From Blasia pusilla (lineage: Eukaryota > Marchantiophyta > Marchantiopsida > Blasiales): a DNA stretch of 64,000 bases. Within the stretch, counting starts at the first letter, position 1. The number at the start of each line of letters is the position of its first letter. The notes beneath the pieces are model-generated. The model made no database searches. It saw only the letters and a program-made list of their open reading frames with translations, and was not told where the DNA came from. The stretch lies in contig CM114275.1 of NCBI GenBank assembly GCA_050084515.1, positions 27,094,001-27,158,000 of the forward strand, read 5' to 3'. This document shows, piece by piece, positions 22,880 through 34,963 of this stretch. A program made the position numbers and the translations under genes.

Positions 22880-23130
22880 GGATGTTAGCTTTCAGATTCC
22901 CTCATGGCAGAAGAGGAATGTGGCTTACCGACATTAGATATTATTGAGAGTGATTTTGTTGTGTGGTCTAGATATGCATGTGCGAGTGTATGTATACGAG
23001 TGTAAGAATATTTCAATATGATGGGAAGATTGACACTATCTGTAGTGTGGATGTGACAAAAAAATATAGATTATGTAATGATGTAACATTGTGCTTACAT
23101 ACGACGTATACAAGTTTTACTAAGAAAAAT
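22880..23130 (+). repeat. Fragment of the dispersed LTR-like repeat
   Basis: Shares CAGATTCCCTCATGGCA, a TGTGTGGTCTAGATATGCATGTGCGAGT-like end and GTGTGGATGTGAC...GTAATGATG with the minus strand of the 60.7-61.4 kb region. It looks like a decayed LTR piece; no coding sequence is attached. Confidence 0.4.
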
Positions 23131-23940
23131 AAAGGTTGATAAAAAAGGTACAAGTAACCCAGTAAAAAAATAGTAGGAATTGGATGATACTTTGCAAATT
23201 AATATCTTGATTAACTTTTTCTTCCTAGTGTTTCCAATGTGAAATTAATCCCTTTTATCAAAGTAAGATTGCTAAGTAAAATATGGTGTGAAAAAAAATA
23301 AAAATAGAAAGAAATAAGGAATACACATGATAGGTAGAAAAATATTTAGTCAAAAGTTTGATTCTATGATTAATCAATTGAAATAAATTTTCCAATATTT
23401 AAGGATACAAATACCTTTGCATGCTACACGCCTATCATAACAGATTTATTTCTTAAGACAAAACTTTATCTCAAGTATGTAACATATCTCATGTGGATTA
23501 TTCAATTTCAAAATGAACTTTGAGAAATAAGTGGTCATGCTTGTGCTATGGATATATAAATTGATATTTTTTATTCTACTAAAATTTATCTATTTAATTT
23601 TACTTTCCTCCTCCCCAAATTTTTATACTCATAGATTCTTTGGGAAGCAAACTCTCCCATAGACAGATGCCATTCTACTTTTCATTATATCTAAAGAATT
23701 TTAGGTTAAGATACATGAAGAATTTCTCGCAAAATTTAAAATGTGACCGTTTGATTTTCTAATGATGGCCCATGTCTCTTTGGGGCATGCATATTGTTAT
23801 TCGAGGAGCGTTTTCGAAATGGCAACAAGTTGAGAGATAAAAACTTATTTTTTTGAGTTAAAAAATTTATGACACATAACATCTATTTCTTTTATGATCT
23901 CGGGTGCATACATAATATGTATGTATAATTACATTAAATT
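23131..23940. other. AT-rich spacer
   Basis: No gene, RNA or clear repeat is visible. Confidence 0.3.
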
Positions 23941-23943
23941 ACA

Positions 23944-24180
23944 TTCTAACTAGTAATTTATATTATTATGGGAGAGTGCCTTCTTGATTTGCAAATGCCT
24001 CTATGTTTAACACGTGGGAACTGGACAGCAAGAAAACACATGCTACGGGCAGCAAGAAAAAAATTTAAATTCGTATAATATCATAGTCCTTTCACTCAAG
24101 TCCCCTCCTTTCATAATCCGGAGGAAGGACTACTCAAATAATTTTTTATTTCCTGTGCACCTTACTGATATAAAATACCA
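23944..24180 (+). mobile_element. Helitron-like 5' end
   Basis: Starts TCTAACTAGTAATTTATA and continues TTATTATGGGAGAGTGCC, shared with 8,393-8,412. Farther on, ACACGTGGGAACTGGACAG and AGCAAGAAAA also resemble the 8.4-kb copy. No 3' hairpin-CTRR end was found nearby, so the extent is unknown. Confidence 0.35.
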
Positions 24181-24966
24181 CAAATCAAATCATAACGCCC
24201 ATAACAAAAAAAAATGGTAACAAGTAACGGAAAGATACATGAAGTGAGTTTAGAAAGGCATTAGAATGGTCTAATTTTGAGCTATGGAGGGAAAGGGTGG
24301 TTCAAAAAGGTGCCTATGTGTGCACGCTACAGGAGAAGTCGAATGGTTGGACCACACAGGTGACCCATGTTTGACACGCCATGTTAATATCCTTTCCGTC
24401 AAGACCGTTTGTACGAACTTGTTTCACGAGGTGTAGATATGTCCAAAGATATCCACTTTACGCGAATATATGTCCCTCGTGGATAGCTCACATAAACGGC
24501 GACCAAGTAAGTCATGCCTAGGAGCCTTATTTTATGAAACCCTAAACTCGGATGAAGGCCCCCCCCCGCTGAAGACAAGCGACCCATGCAAAGCGATCTC
24601 GCAGCAAAGCCCCCTCGTATCGTGAGAAGAGTCATGGGACAAAGACGGAAAAACAAGGATAAGTCTACTCTCGTGGGACTCTCTAAATTAGATGCAGTGC
24701 GAGAATATATAGCCTTTCATAGGCCACTTTACGCCAAGGGAAATAGTCAATTTGGTTGCTATAGAAGGAATCAACGACTACTACTACCCCCCTTTTCATG
24801 CAAGTCGAGGCGCGTTTCCCGGTGGTCTTGGGGGACTGCTTCTCGTCGGGGATTCTCTTTTACATTTAAATGTTCTCACCTTCTTGCAACTCACTATGTT
24901 CAACTCTAGCTTGGTGATTCGTTATTATCTTACCAAGCCGGCTCATTTGTAAATCACCCAAGTTAT
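24181..24966. other. Spacer, GC-richer, no gene recognised
   Basis: An open stretch at 24,586-24,909 (107 codons) encodes a basic peptide without a known motif, and a second frame overlaps it. Not supported as a gene. Confidence 0.25.
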
Positions 24967-25492
24967 TCACAAGTTTATATATCTATATAATAATGGGCAA
25001 TCTTCTATGTATAATCAGACGAAAAGTAAGATGTTTGAGAATTCTAATTACCCTTCGTAGATTTTTATGAATTAATAATTTAATTAATTTTTATAACAAA
25101 AGATGATATAATGGATGATCCTAGGTAAAAAATAAGGAAAAATATTGGAATAACAAAAAGAAGAGAATTGTTTTTACAATTTCTTTTAATTCATATTTGA
25201 TGGGAAAGAAAAATGAAATTTAATGGAGGAGTAGATATTGTTTAAGTTGTATGGAAGGATGGAATTTTTTAGTGGAATGGGCTATCATTTAGATTTTAAT
25301 TCAGGAATGGAATTACTTAAAATAATAGAACGTTATTACTCAATATTAAAAAAGAAATAAATTAAATTTGAAATTTGAAATTAAAATTATGATAAATTTA
25401 AAAAATAATCACACTAATATAATTTATATAACATGGGTGTTCTTACTAGTTATAATCAGAGGCCTGAATTCTACGAAGGGTAATTAGAATTC
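24967..25492. repeat. Repeat pair with 23-bp perfect inverted ends
   Basis: The sequence at 25,039-25,061 (GAATTCTAATTACCCTTCG...) is the exact reverse complement of 25,470-25,492. Just outside, a direct repeat is also visible: TATATAATAATGGGCAATCTT...TATAATCAGA (about 24,985-25,019) against TATATAACATGGGTGTTCTT...TATAATCAGA (about 25,426-25,460). The interior is AT-rich and non-coding. This could be a small non-autonomous element or two nested ones. Confidence 0.55.
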
Positions 25493-26990
25493 CCCTATAT
25501 TGACGGGAATAAAAACATGTTTCAAATAAGTGGTAGGAAGGGCAATGCATTGTGTGTCCCATGTATCCGTGCCTTGTATATTTTTACGGCCTCTGTAAGT
25601 TCCTCTCATTTTTTTTCCTGGCCACGTAGACTATCCACGTGTCCTATGCACGTATGAATTAATTATTCTCTTATCCTCCACCGATTTCACCCGTCCGTAA
25701 GAGAGGCCGCACACTCGTTCTTGATAAATGAAGAGACAAAGAAAAATGATAGCCTACCTTCCACATTCTCAAATGTTGATTTTGATTCCTTCTAATTTTT
25801 TTTCATTGTATTATTTTGATGAAATATTTTTCTATCTTTATTGTTGATTACCAGACGCTCCTTGGTAAACCTTACTAAAATCAATCTACACTTCTTTCTA
25901 ACACTCTATTCAAAAATAGAAAAATAAATAAAATCACAAGGAAGAAATAATTAAAAAAATTAAATATAAGAAAAATAGAAAGAAGTAATTTAATTCATGT
26001 TGTTACATCTCTTTTTATCCTTGCAATTGAAATCATTTTCTGTTTCTGAAAAAGAGTCATGCTCATCGTGTGGCATGGGGCTAATAATTCTACTAATAAC
26101 TAATACTAGTGTGGCGATGGAAATGTGGCTTCATTTCATTTTAGTATAAGTTTCTAGTTTTATCAAGAGGAAAGAGTTTGAATTATCTCGAGTTTGCATG
26201 AAGAATTTTTTTGGAAGGAAAAAAATAGAAAAATGTAGAAGAGAAAATGGGAAAAAACTTTGTGGGGAGAAATTTTGATGAAAAAAATTTGACGTGAAAA
26301 ATCCTGTGATAGAAAATAGACTGGAAATTTTTCCAAGAAATCACTTAAAGAGAACTTCCTAGGATAAATTTTGACCATAAAGAAAATTTCGGTGAAGAAT
26401 ATATAATTGGGAAGCTTTTAGCGGAGTGGAAAACAATCGATGATGGACCATGGAAAGTAGTTTTTGGTGAAAAAATTAAACCAGAAATTTTCAAGAGAAA
26501 TTGAAGAGAGGGAAAGACGACCATGAAATTTTTGGGAAGAAAATATGATCTTAACCTACCGAAACCAGAATCCAAGTGAGATTGGGAAAACAAATCGCTA
26601 AGCTTTTGAACCAATGACACCAAACTGAAATTTGACACGAGGAAGTGACCGTGCCAATAAAAATGAACTATTTTGAATTTCTCATGCAATCCATGGCAGC
26701 AAATGTAGCGGGTTAGGAAGAATTTCGACATGAAAAGTATATAAGAAAACCTACATAAGAAATTGAGGCATGAAAAGAGAAAAAATTCTTCCAGAATAAA
26801 TAGGAAAATTTTTCCATGAAGAAAAGACACGAGATGCTCATGAAACATCCTCCAGAGTCCATGCCGCTCTGTCTCTGAAAAATCTAACTTTTTAATAATA
26901 TAAATTTCATAAACTAGAATTATTTTCATTCCTCGTAAATAGAATTTTCGCAATTGAGACGAGTGACTTTATCCACATGCAATACACGAG
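25493..26990. other. AT-rich spacer
   Basis: Long minus-strand open frames (26,163-26,378; 26,345-26,953) come from a purine-rich plus strand full of GAAAATTTT-like words. The peptides are Phe/Leu/Ser-rich without a domain. I see no gene. Confidence 0.3.
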
Positions 26991-28397
26991 CAGAGCATTT
27001 CAAGTACTGGTCGAGTTACGGCCGAGCACATTCAGACGAGATTTAACGAGGACCGCACCTGAAATATGGGGAAAACACGGTCACAGTCATCGGACTGTTG
27101 CAGAAAAGACGCTGCTGTAATAAAAGCCATGCTGGAAGTGATTAGAGCCTGACCTGACCACCGTGTTGCGGAGGTGCTGACTCTCGAGTCTCGCCCACTG
27201 CGGTATGGCTCCAGCCTTGCAGCCGTAGCCTGTCAAAGTTACCGTGGAGTCGGCCTCTGACTCGACTGCGTTCAATTACTCACCGCGAGAGTTACCGGTA
27301 AGATTGATCAGGAGTCAGACCCGACACATCCTTTTGGCTTCCCTCATTACCAAAAAGGTCGGTACGTGTGGGAACAGTAAATAGCGTAGTGACCGCGAGC
27401 TTGACTGTTGAAACTGTTGACCGGCCCAGTATAGACGGTGACGTTGTTCCTCACAACCGGGTAGCAACAACAACGGCGCACTTGCCTCGCCGGTCCCCTC
27501 AAAGTGGAAATGAGTAACGCTTCTCCCCGTTGATTTATAACTGCCAGTCAATTACCGTTACCTGACCCTAGTAGTGAAAGTAAAGTTGACAACACGCAAA
27601 CTCGCACGAATTGCCTCGAGCCACGTGTGCTTTAAAATGTCCTCGAGTTCTTGTTCTTTGGCTGTCTTCGCGGATGCTCTCAAATCGGCAGACCGAAAAT
27701 TGCTGTGAAAATCGCGGCACTCGTAAGTGCTACTGGGTCTTGACTGCAGAAGATCCTCTCTCCTTCAGATGGGAGAGACTCGGTCCAAGAGAGGGTCCCA
27801 TTGCGCTGGAGTCCGCGACACCTGGTGAAGAGCATGAAAGTTAAAGCTCCAAAAAAGGTTGACAATAGTGACATGTGCGAACGGGTGCGGTAGCCTGAAA
27901 GTGGATTGGAATTTCTTGAGAAGAGGAGTTTGTTCGGTGACAGCCAGCCTTCGGCCGGTTACAGGTGTTTCTTGGATTATTTTCGACGATGGCGGGTGGG
28001 ACACCAGATACTACGGGCGATTGATGTTTCAAGTTTGGGATGCTGAATAATAGCACTCAACCGCATTGCTAGGCATTGAACTCCTGTCTACCTTCATCAA
28101 GAGAAAGAAAGAAAATCCAGGAAAGCGTTCGCGCGTGCTGTCAGGAGGCAACCAATCCGAGGAGGACGACAGTGACGTTACTTTGAGATAGGAGGAAAAT
28201 AGGACGGACAGCAGGGCGATTGAGAGAACGGGAGTTTGGAGATGATTAAGGTGAAATCTCTTCAGATCGGTTCCGGAGGACATTCCTTCAGCAAAAGTGT
28301 CACTCAAATTATTGCAGCGGGAGCGTAAGGGTCTTGAGGTTTGTTGGAGAAGCAGGCGGGCGTCCGGCATCCTTTGTGTTGGATTTTTCTCGCAGAT

Positions 28398-28454
<57 letters not shown>

Positions 28455-28649
28455 ATATGTTTGGAAAGAACGGTGCGGTGTCCGAGTTCCGTTCAAGGGT
28501 GGGTGTTTGTGTGGTGTGAGGGATTCGGGATCTGATGAAATGAAGCACAATAAGTCGACTGCCCACCGAGTCTACTCATGATAATCATACTGTTCAGCTA
28601 CTTGAGCGTGGTATAGTCGTGTTCGTCGACGACCTATAAACAATTTTCG
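26991..28649 (+). promoter_or_regulatory. Probable upstream region and 5' exon of the RING gene
   Basis: The base composition shifts from AT-rich to balanced and CpG-containing at about 26,990 and stays so to the end of the RING gene. No protein domain is visible here. A consensus donor, CGG|GTAAGT, lies at 28,650, and a consensus acceptor (CTAACTGCAG) lies at 30,850-30,859, just before the RING start codon. The stretch before 28,650 could therefore be promoter plus non-coding first exon. It also holds the TG/AG microsatellite. Inference only; there is no transcript evidence. Confidence 0.35.
28399..28451 (+). repeat. (TG)n(AG)n compound microsatellite
   Basis: Seven TG units are followed by about 19 AG units without interruption. 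GA/CT runs are frequent in plant 5' untranslated regions and can bind GAGA-binding factors; a shorter CT run lies at 28,818-28,836. Confidence 0.95.
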
Positions 28650-30859
28650 GTAAGTTTGCCTGTGAATCTGTTGGTTTGACTGCCGCTTGCAATGCCTCTC
28701 TGGTTAGCAGTAGTTCTGCGGGTTTACCGAACGCAGGTGCTTTGATCTTAATTGATCATGGTGCATTGTTAGTATCATTTCTTAATTGAAGCATGGTGCA
28801 TTGTTAGAATCTCTCAGCTCTCTCTCTCTCTCTCTCGATGCGGTGCATATGTAAGCCAGGTCCTGGTCACTGCTGGCTCTTCTTAATCGCATGGAAGCTG
28901 TCTCCCAGAGTGCAGCCGTTGTCCTACTGTGTTGCTTTTCCTGGCGCTTCCTCACCCCGCCGAAGTGAGGTAGAAGTACAGATTAAGTGATGTTCCGGCA
29001 AGCTTGTCATCTGCAATGACAGGGTAGAGGCTCGACAGCGATGTAAGTCTGGCTAAAGTATAGGTATCAAGAACGAAGGCAAAGAAAGCCTGTCAAAATT
29101 ATGGATCGGACTAGCTTCAGGTCGAGACTGCACACAAATGTTTAGGAAGCTAAACTCCAGTAACAGTAACTTCCAAGCCAGTGCAAATTAACCACGGGCC
29201 GCCCAAATTGTCAGAGGAGGATAGGATGCGACGGAATCGAGGTTTTGGAAGGTCATGCAAAGACGCGATCCCACAACTGCTCCCAAGTACGGGTTCTGAA
29301 CACGAGGTATCAGTGACGGCGACCATTGAAAGTCGACGTTCCAGTGGGGCGGAGAAAGAAACCCTCAATTTTGACAATCCTCAAGTTGGCCCAGGCGTAG
29401 AGAGGAGCGAGATATTGGTGCGGCGCACAGTTTGTTGCGAGTAGCCTCTTAGAGTTCTCTCATATGCTGGGTTTGGCACGTCTCACGGACCTATCCCCGG
29501 CCCAAAGTTCGTTCCTGGTCCTGGAAGTCATCAAAATTTTCTGCCAATCTCTGGGCCGAATGGATCAGTCTGCCTCTGAGTGGCTAGATCCTGTTCTTTA
29601 CTCCTGCTTGTCGATTCCTTCTTTCAGTACACGATTGAAGCAGATTTACACCAAGACTTCTGGCGTGCAAGGTTAGGTATAGAAGATCCGAATTCCAGTA
29701 TCCCGCAAGGCTGCGGTCAAATCTTTCTTTAAGAGTATTGGCTATCACTGAGGTTTTCATTTCATGGTAATTCCGGTGGTAATCGGTTGGTAGTCGGAGA
29801 GCTTTCTGCTAGCTGGCACACTCCGGTGACGACCGCATTTGGTCTCCGTATTAGAGGTTCATGGATCGCGCTTGGTTGCAGTGAAATGACGAAGTTCTCT
29901 GTCCTCGGTGAGAACGTTCTAACTGCTAGATTTGCGCAACGGATCTTGATCTTGGTACTCAATGTTGTCACACGTTAGTCCTCTCCTTGTTGGCTTTGTG
30001 ATAGTTTAAGACTCGAATGTCTTCGTCACTTTATCGTTGACTGGCTCCCATTGTATTGCCCCAACCACGGAGCCGTGTGATTTGTAACTTCTGGGACCTG
30101 AAATCAGCTGGATTGCCATACATTAGGAGTCAAGCAGGCGGTGACCTCCGTCTTTCAAAAGATTTCAACTCAAAGAGCTACTACTCTTGCAAGCTTCATC
30201 TACTCGTCAGAATGACGAGATTTGATAACGCAATCGGCCGCACTTCTTGAAATCAGGTTTGCCGGAGATGTGCTTGGGAAATCTTAGACCCAACGCCAAT
30301 AACAGCAGAAATGTTCCAAGGTGGCAGGTTGGAACATTTCTGCTGTTACCCAAAAGTCCTCCAAACTGCGACCCAAAAGTCCTAATGGTTTCTTGTCCTT
30401 GTGATTGGCTCGTGCAGGGAGGAGACGAACAAATTTGCAGGAGATGTAGATCCACCTCATCCACCGTGCCCTTAGTCGTTCTTCTTAGGTGATTAACTTC
30501 ATAGTAGTTACGCTTGATTCGCTAGATGTGTGAAGGAGTATTACTACCGAGGATGAGATCTTCTTTCTATCCAATTCCATAGGCAAGCCTCCAGGTTCTT
30601 GAGTGAAGCTTTGGTTGTCGTTATTCTGAACTTATTCACAATTTTTGGGTTCTGCTGACAGTGGAATGATGGTGAGACATACCTGGGTAGTATAGGGTAT
30701 TTTCTTTCCTCCATTGTTTAGCGGACTCTTGAATCACCCACGTAAGGTAGATAATCAAGTCTTGTGTTTTCTGATGTACGGATCCGAGATAATATTTGCA
30801 CCTCGTTTAGTTTCCTTCATTTCCAGTCTCCTTGTATAGTTTTGTGGAGCTAACTGCAG
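28650..30859 (+). other. Possible 5'-UTR intron of the RING gene
   Basis: Donor GTAAGT at 28,650 and acceptor TAACTGCAG ending at 30,859, with a CTAAC branch-like motif just before it. The 2.2 kb between has no open frame with a known domain. The size is long but usual for 5'-UTR introns in large plant genomes. Not proven. Confidence 0.3.
30300..30348. repeat. Perfect 20-bp hairpin, 9-base loop
   Basis: The arms 30,300-30,319 and 30,329-30,348 are exact reverse complements (left arm starts TAACAGCAGAAATG), with loop GGTGGCAGG. It lies inside the putative 5'-UTR intron. Confidence 0.9.
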
Positions 30860-30863
30860 AATT

Positions 30864-30878
30864 ATGTCGGTTGAGTGA
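30864..30878 (+). promoter_or_regulatory. Small upstream ORF before the RING gene
   Basis: ATG TCG GTT GAG TGA encodes a four-residue peptide in the presumed leader, 60 bases before the main start. If the leader is transcribed as inferred, it could dampen translation. Confidence 0.3.
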
Positions 30879-30938
30879 TCAGCTGAGGAAGAACCAACAC
30901 ATCAAGCAAGCCGTTGAATACGCTTTCGGATTATCATA

Positions 30939-33083
30939 ATGCCAGGTGAGGCTCCCATGGGCGCCTGCGATGAGGAGCTGGTTCGGAGACGTGAAAAGGA
31001 AATGCGATACAAGAAATGGCTAGAGCAGGTTACGATTAATGCGGTGGAGCAAGCTTTGCGGGTCCAGCTGGATGAGTCCCAAAGACTGCTTCCAGTGGGA
31101 GAGATGCCCGAATCGCAGGTACGTTTTTGCACAAGGACACGATCCTCTTGGTTTTCCTGTTGATACTGGAGAGGGATTTCAAAACGGTTCTAAGTTACGG
31201 GTTTGGATGATTCCCACATTAACTAATCAACGTTGAGGGATTTGCAGGCATGTTCCTCTACGAACACTTCAAACAATATTTTGTCAATTCATAACCATTG
31301 TAATGCAAGAACTTGGAGTCTGGATCGGAACTCAGAAGAGCGGCGAACGGTGGCTGCAAGGATCTATTCCCTTCTTGTGCTGTGGAAGCCAGACGTGTCG
31401 TTCGAGTGGAGGGCGCGCGTTGCGTCTGCAGTCCATATTTTTGAAAGGGCGCTGTACGAGGAAGCAAAGAGCAGAGAGGAGTACATGAATCCTTTGATGC
31501 TAGACTTGCAGCTAAGGCAGATTCTACGACACTTTGAAGCCGGAACGGGATCTTCGCTTCTCGGGAAAGCGACCGGCGGAAATCGTCCTCAAGGACACTT
31601 GACAAAGTCTGTGTCATTCAATTCAGGCTTGACAGATGCACGTCGACGGCCGATTGCACTAGGTGATCTGATGAAAATGCACGATGCAAGCTTGGAAGAG
31701 ACCAGTGTGCGTCCTCGTCCCGGGACCATACAAACTCTACACGAGGTCGAGTGCAATGATACTGAATCAAGAGTCCTTATGGAACAACTGAGGGAGGACA
31801 GTGACTCGTCCCCATCCATGCAGAGACACCATGTGCGCAGAGAGGAAGCAGACGGTGCACTGTGGGAGGCTATCCTATCTGGGAAGTGGAAAGATATGGA
31901 GGACAGTTTGGATAAGCATCGTGATATTGCAAGCAAGAGAGTAGTAAAGCGTGTGATGGGATTGATGTGCAAGAGGAAACGAGAGGAGGAGAAGAAGCTA
32001 GAGGGGGAGCTTCTGAAGGCGATTAACGAGCTTAACGTGGATAGGCTGACGGTTGCTCTGAGTCGTGCACGGTCGGAATTTCGAGAAGAATTGAAAGAGC
32101 TGTGTGAAAATGCTGCAGCTGTGCTGGAGCAACTCTTACTAGAGAAGAGAAGTGAAGATTCTGGAGAATCTACAGAGTCTGGCGTCCCAGGCAGGGTAGT
32201 AGAGAGTCGGAGAGAACGAGAATCTACTGAAATGGTTTCGATTCCTCAAGTAGAATCCTCCCCATCCCGTGATCGGAGGCAAACTAACACTTCCAGATTG
32301 AGTCGGAGCGTGACGTTCTCCTTTCACGAAACGCTGCAGTCTCGTAGAAACAATGAATCCAGTACTGGAGACAGGTTGGAGCCCGTAACCCAGACCGACC
32401 AGAGTAGAGTTGTAAATGTCGACAGAGCTGCCATGTCATCATCCGTACAGGAAAGGTCGGAAGGAGGTAGTTTTAGTCAAGTGCTGGCTCACGCAAGAAA
32501 TCTCCAAGGGAGAGAACGCAGGCTGTTAGGATCCCTACTTGATGAGTCTCTGGAGGAGAATGGATCGTTACCTTTTGGGAGACTGGCTCATGTAGACCGA
32601 CAAGACTCCTCCCCCGGCCGTTCTACTTCTAGGGATCAGTCTGCGGGTGAAATGATGGGCACCAACTCAGCTGTACAAACTAACATTGCTCCGCTGAATG
32701 AGTTGGCCGCTGAACAAGAAATTGTAAATCTATCTTTCGGAGTGTCTGATTCACTCTCATCTGCCTCTGAAGCCCCCCGAAATTCTCTAATAACTCTACT
32801 TCACCAAGAAGCAGATCCAGAGAGTGTATTCCTGCTAAATAGACGCAGATTGAGTTTGGCTGTAAGACAAGACACATCACGATTTGCAGAGGAGTTGAGC
32901 GAGGAGATGGTAGATGGAGGGATGGATCCCATTTGCTGTGTGTGCATGGTAGGAAAGAAGGGAGCTGCGTTTATACCCTGTGGGCACACATTTTGTCGGA
33001 AATGCTCAAGAGAGCTGCGGAAAGGAAGAGGTACCTGTCCACTTTGCAACCGGAATATTCAAGATGTTCTAAAAATCTTCTGA
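30939..33083 (+). CDS. RING-HC finger protein, putative E3 ubiquitin ligase
   Basis: Two exons: 30,939-31,118 (60 codons, ending in CAG) and 31,248-33,083. They are joined across a 129-bp GT-AG intron with donor CAG|GTACGT, branch-like TAACTAATC and acceptor TTTGCAG, phase 0. The predicted protein has 671 residues. The start MPGEAPMGACDEEL has A at -3. The N-terminal helix (REKEMRYKKWLEQV) and a charged coiled-coil-like region around residues 300-360 are followed by a Ser-rich middle with two SVxF patches (TKSVSF, RSVTFSF). At residues 623-660 lies a C3HC4 RING: CCVC, PCGHTFCRKC, TCPLC. This RING resembles a plant family whose C-terminus reads GAAFIPCGHTFCR. RING-HC proteins usually bind an E2 and transfer ubiquitin; the substrate is unknown. 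It is the only gene in the window with no visible defect. Confidence 0.85.
31119..31247 (+). other. Intron of the RING gene
   Basis: GT-AG boundaries with CAG|GTACGT and TTTGCAG|G. Reading through it in frame would stop after VRFCTRTRSSWFSC, so splicing is needed to join the two coding parts. Confidence 0.8.
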
Positions 33084-34686
33084 TCTAGCCATCCATGGGT
33101 TTAAGTAAAACGTAGGGGTTTCGCACTGTCGACTGCAGTGCTCATATGTTTCTTTCCACACTCGTGCGTTTCTATCTACGTGGAAACTTTCCTTATCAAC
33201 CCCTCATTTTTACTTCACATGGCTTGGGTCTGGTCCCCCCCGGTATTAGTTTCGGATGACATTTGGAAGATCATCTGTAACCATGTTGAGGGAGCTTACA
33301 ACAATTGTGTTTTAGAGATTACAGTCTCAAGGACGAAATTCGTCGATGCGATTTGCTTAGCACCCGTCTAATCTTTGTCTTTCAACACCCACCACGCTTG
33401 CATAACTTACAGAATTTAGAGTTGGAAGGTTAAGTCACCGGTGCTGCTCATTCGGCCTATCGGGTGCTTATTGGTACCACTAGTCGGCGTTTCGCTTCAC
33501 TGTCTTGAAGCTTTGGTCGATGGGAGCATGTTCCAGGTTGCCGAGATGAGAATCAGGTGGAGAGGACTATGCAATGCTCGTTTGGTGCCCAAGTCTCACT
33601 GAGCTCGTGCTGACACAAGGTCGATGGTGGCTGGACCAAGGAATTGACTGGACTCACCTACTGCCCACCCTTGCAACGGGAGTCCTCATTAAGAGACGTG
33701 TCTCAACTAGTCTCTAATGGCATTACCATTCCTGACGTCCAACATGGACACTCTTGACTGGGCAGTATGCTCTCTTAGCGTAGGTTTGGATCTGACATGA
33801 GGACTAGAAGGAGTCAGTAGGTCCGCAATAACAAAAATTGAAATATCACCTCTTTGGACAAGTTTCCGGAAGAATACACGTGGTTTGGAAGGGATTTTGA
33901 AAAAAAAAACCCTTTGGATTTGCAGGGATGTTACTGGTTTTTTGGTTAATGACCTAGTGTTAATGATTTTCAACATGTCACTTGGTTAGTGCGATCGAAA
34001 TTGATCTCTTTGATCAAGAAGTTTGGAGGAAGCCTTGAAATGACACCCGGTTTCACAAAGTTGATTGTCGAGCTCTGGCCAACAGAGATTGTAGTACTCT
34101 GCTTTGATCGAATTTGGAGAGCTGCGATTTACAGACCCTACTTTCTGTCACTGGAGACGTCATAGTAAATAGAGCACCAGGGTACGATTCGAGAAGGAAA
34201 ACACGTCAAATCTCACCTACCTGCGCCCCCAGCTTACCGGCAGCCCTCTTCTAATGGATGCTCTCCTCGCTTCAGATGCTCGCGGAGCACTCGCCCCGAT
34301 TTGACCACTGCATAAGGATTTTTGCTCATTTTAAGTTACATTTGGCCATTCCATGCGTCTCCTCACTAAATTCCAATAGCTGTGAGAACAATCAGATCGG
34401 ATTGCATACACACGCAATGTGCCAAGACGGGCGGCTTTGTTCTCCAGGTTCAATCTATTTGTACCAACGAACATTTGTGCAGTTTAGGAAAGTGATAGGA
34501 TTTCATATAAAATTGTCATATTTTCATTTAGTTGTAAATGCGATTAGTTTAGTCGATTATGATGGGAAGTTTAACAAGGTATCTCTCACTTCAATTAGAT
34601 TATTAGTTATTTCTTTACTATTCTTGTTAGTTCTGAATATGTTAATTGTGTTCATAGTGTGGTGGTGCGGGCTTATGCATGGTGCG
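33084..34686. other. Downstream spacer of the RING gene
   Basis: No second gene was recognised. An open stretch at 34,258-34,803 (plus) ends in a hydrophobic segment but has no start context or domain, and part of it is made by the tandem duplication next door. Confidence 0.35.
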
Positions 34687-34852
34687 CTGCTCTCACAGCC
34701 CGCGGCCACGCGGTCGGTAGGTCTCTACGGGCTGCCTGAGCTCGGGTCTATATTGCGGGCAGGGTGGGTCTGCTCTCACAGCCCGCGGCCACGCGGTCGG
34801 TAGGTCTCTACGGGCTGCCTGAGCTCGGGTCTATATTGCGGGCAGGGTGGGT
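34687..34852. repeat. Perfect 83-bp tandem duplication
   Basis: The 83-bp unit starting CTGCTCTCACAGCCCGCGG occurs at 34,687-34,769 and again, without a visible mismatch, at 34,770-34,852. It is GC-rich compared with its surroundings. Exact identity implies a recent duplication or gene conversion. Confidence 0.95.
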
Positions 34853-34959
34853 CGCGGAAATCTTGGTCCGCACACACATGTCTGTCCCTAAGAAGGATAC
34901 TGTGGAAACAAATTTTGTCCCTGTGCAGTCTTGCCTTACCATGCAATGGTCCCTTTTAT

Positions 34960-34963
<4 letters not shown>

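Noticed and set aside
24586-24952. Two overlapping open frames at 24.6-24.95 kb
   Set aside because: No motif, mutual overlap, and no splice or promoter signal.
26163-26953. 202-codon minus-strand open frame
   Set aside because: It comes from repeated GAAAATTTT-like words on the plus strand. The peptide has Phe/Leu/Ser bias and no domain.
28029-28581. Open frames across the TG/AG microsatellite
   Set aside because: They exist on both strands only because the dinucleotide run has no stops; the peptides are SLSLSL or ERERER.
34258-34961. Plus-strand open frames at 34.3-35.0 kb as a membrane protein gene
   Set aside because: One hydrophobic segment is present, but the C-terminal part is created by the 83-bp tandem duplication and no domain or start context supports a gene.
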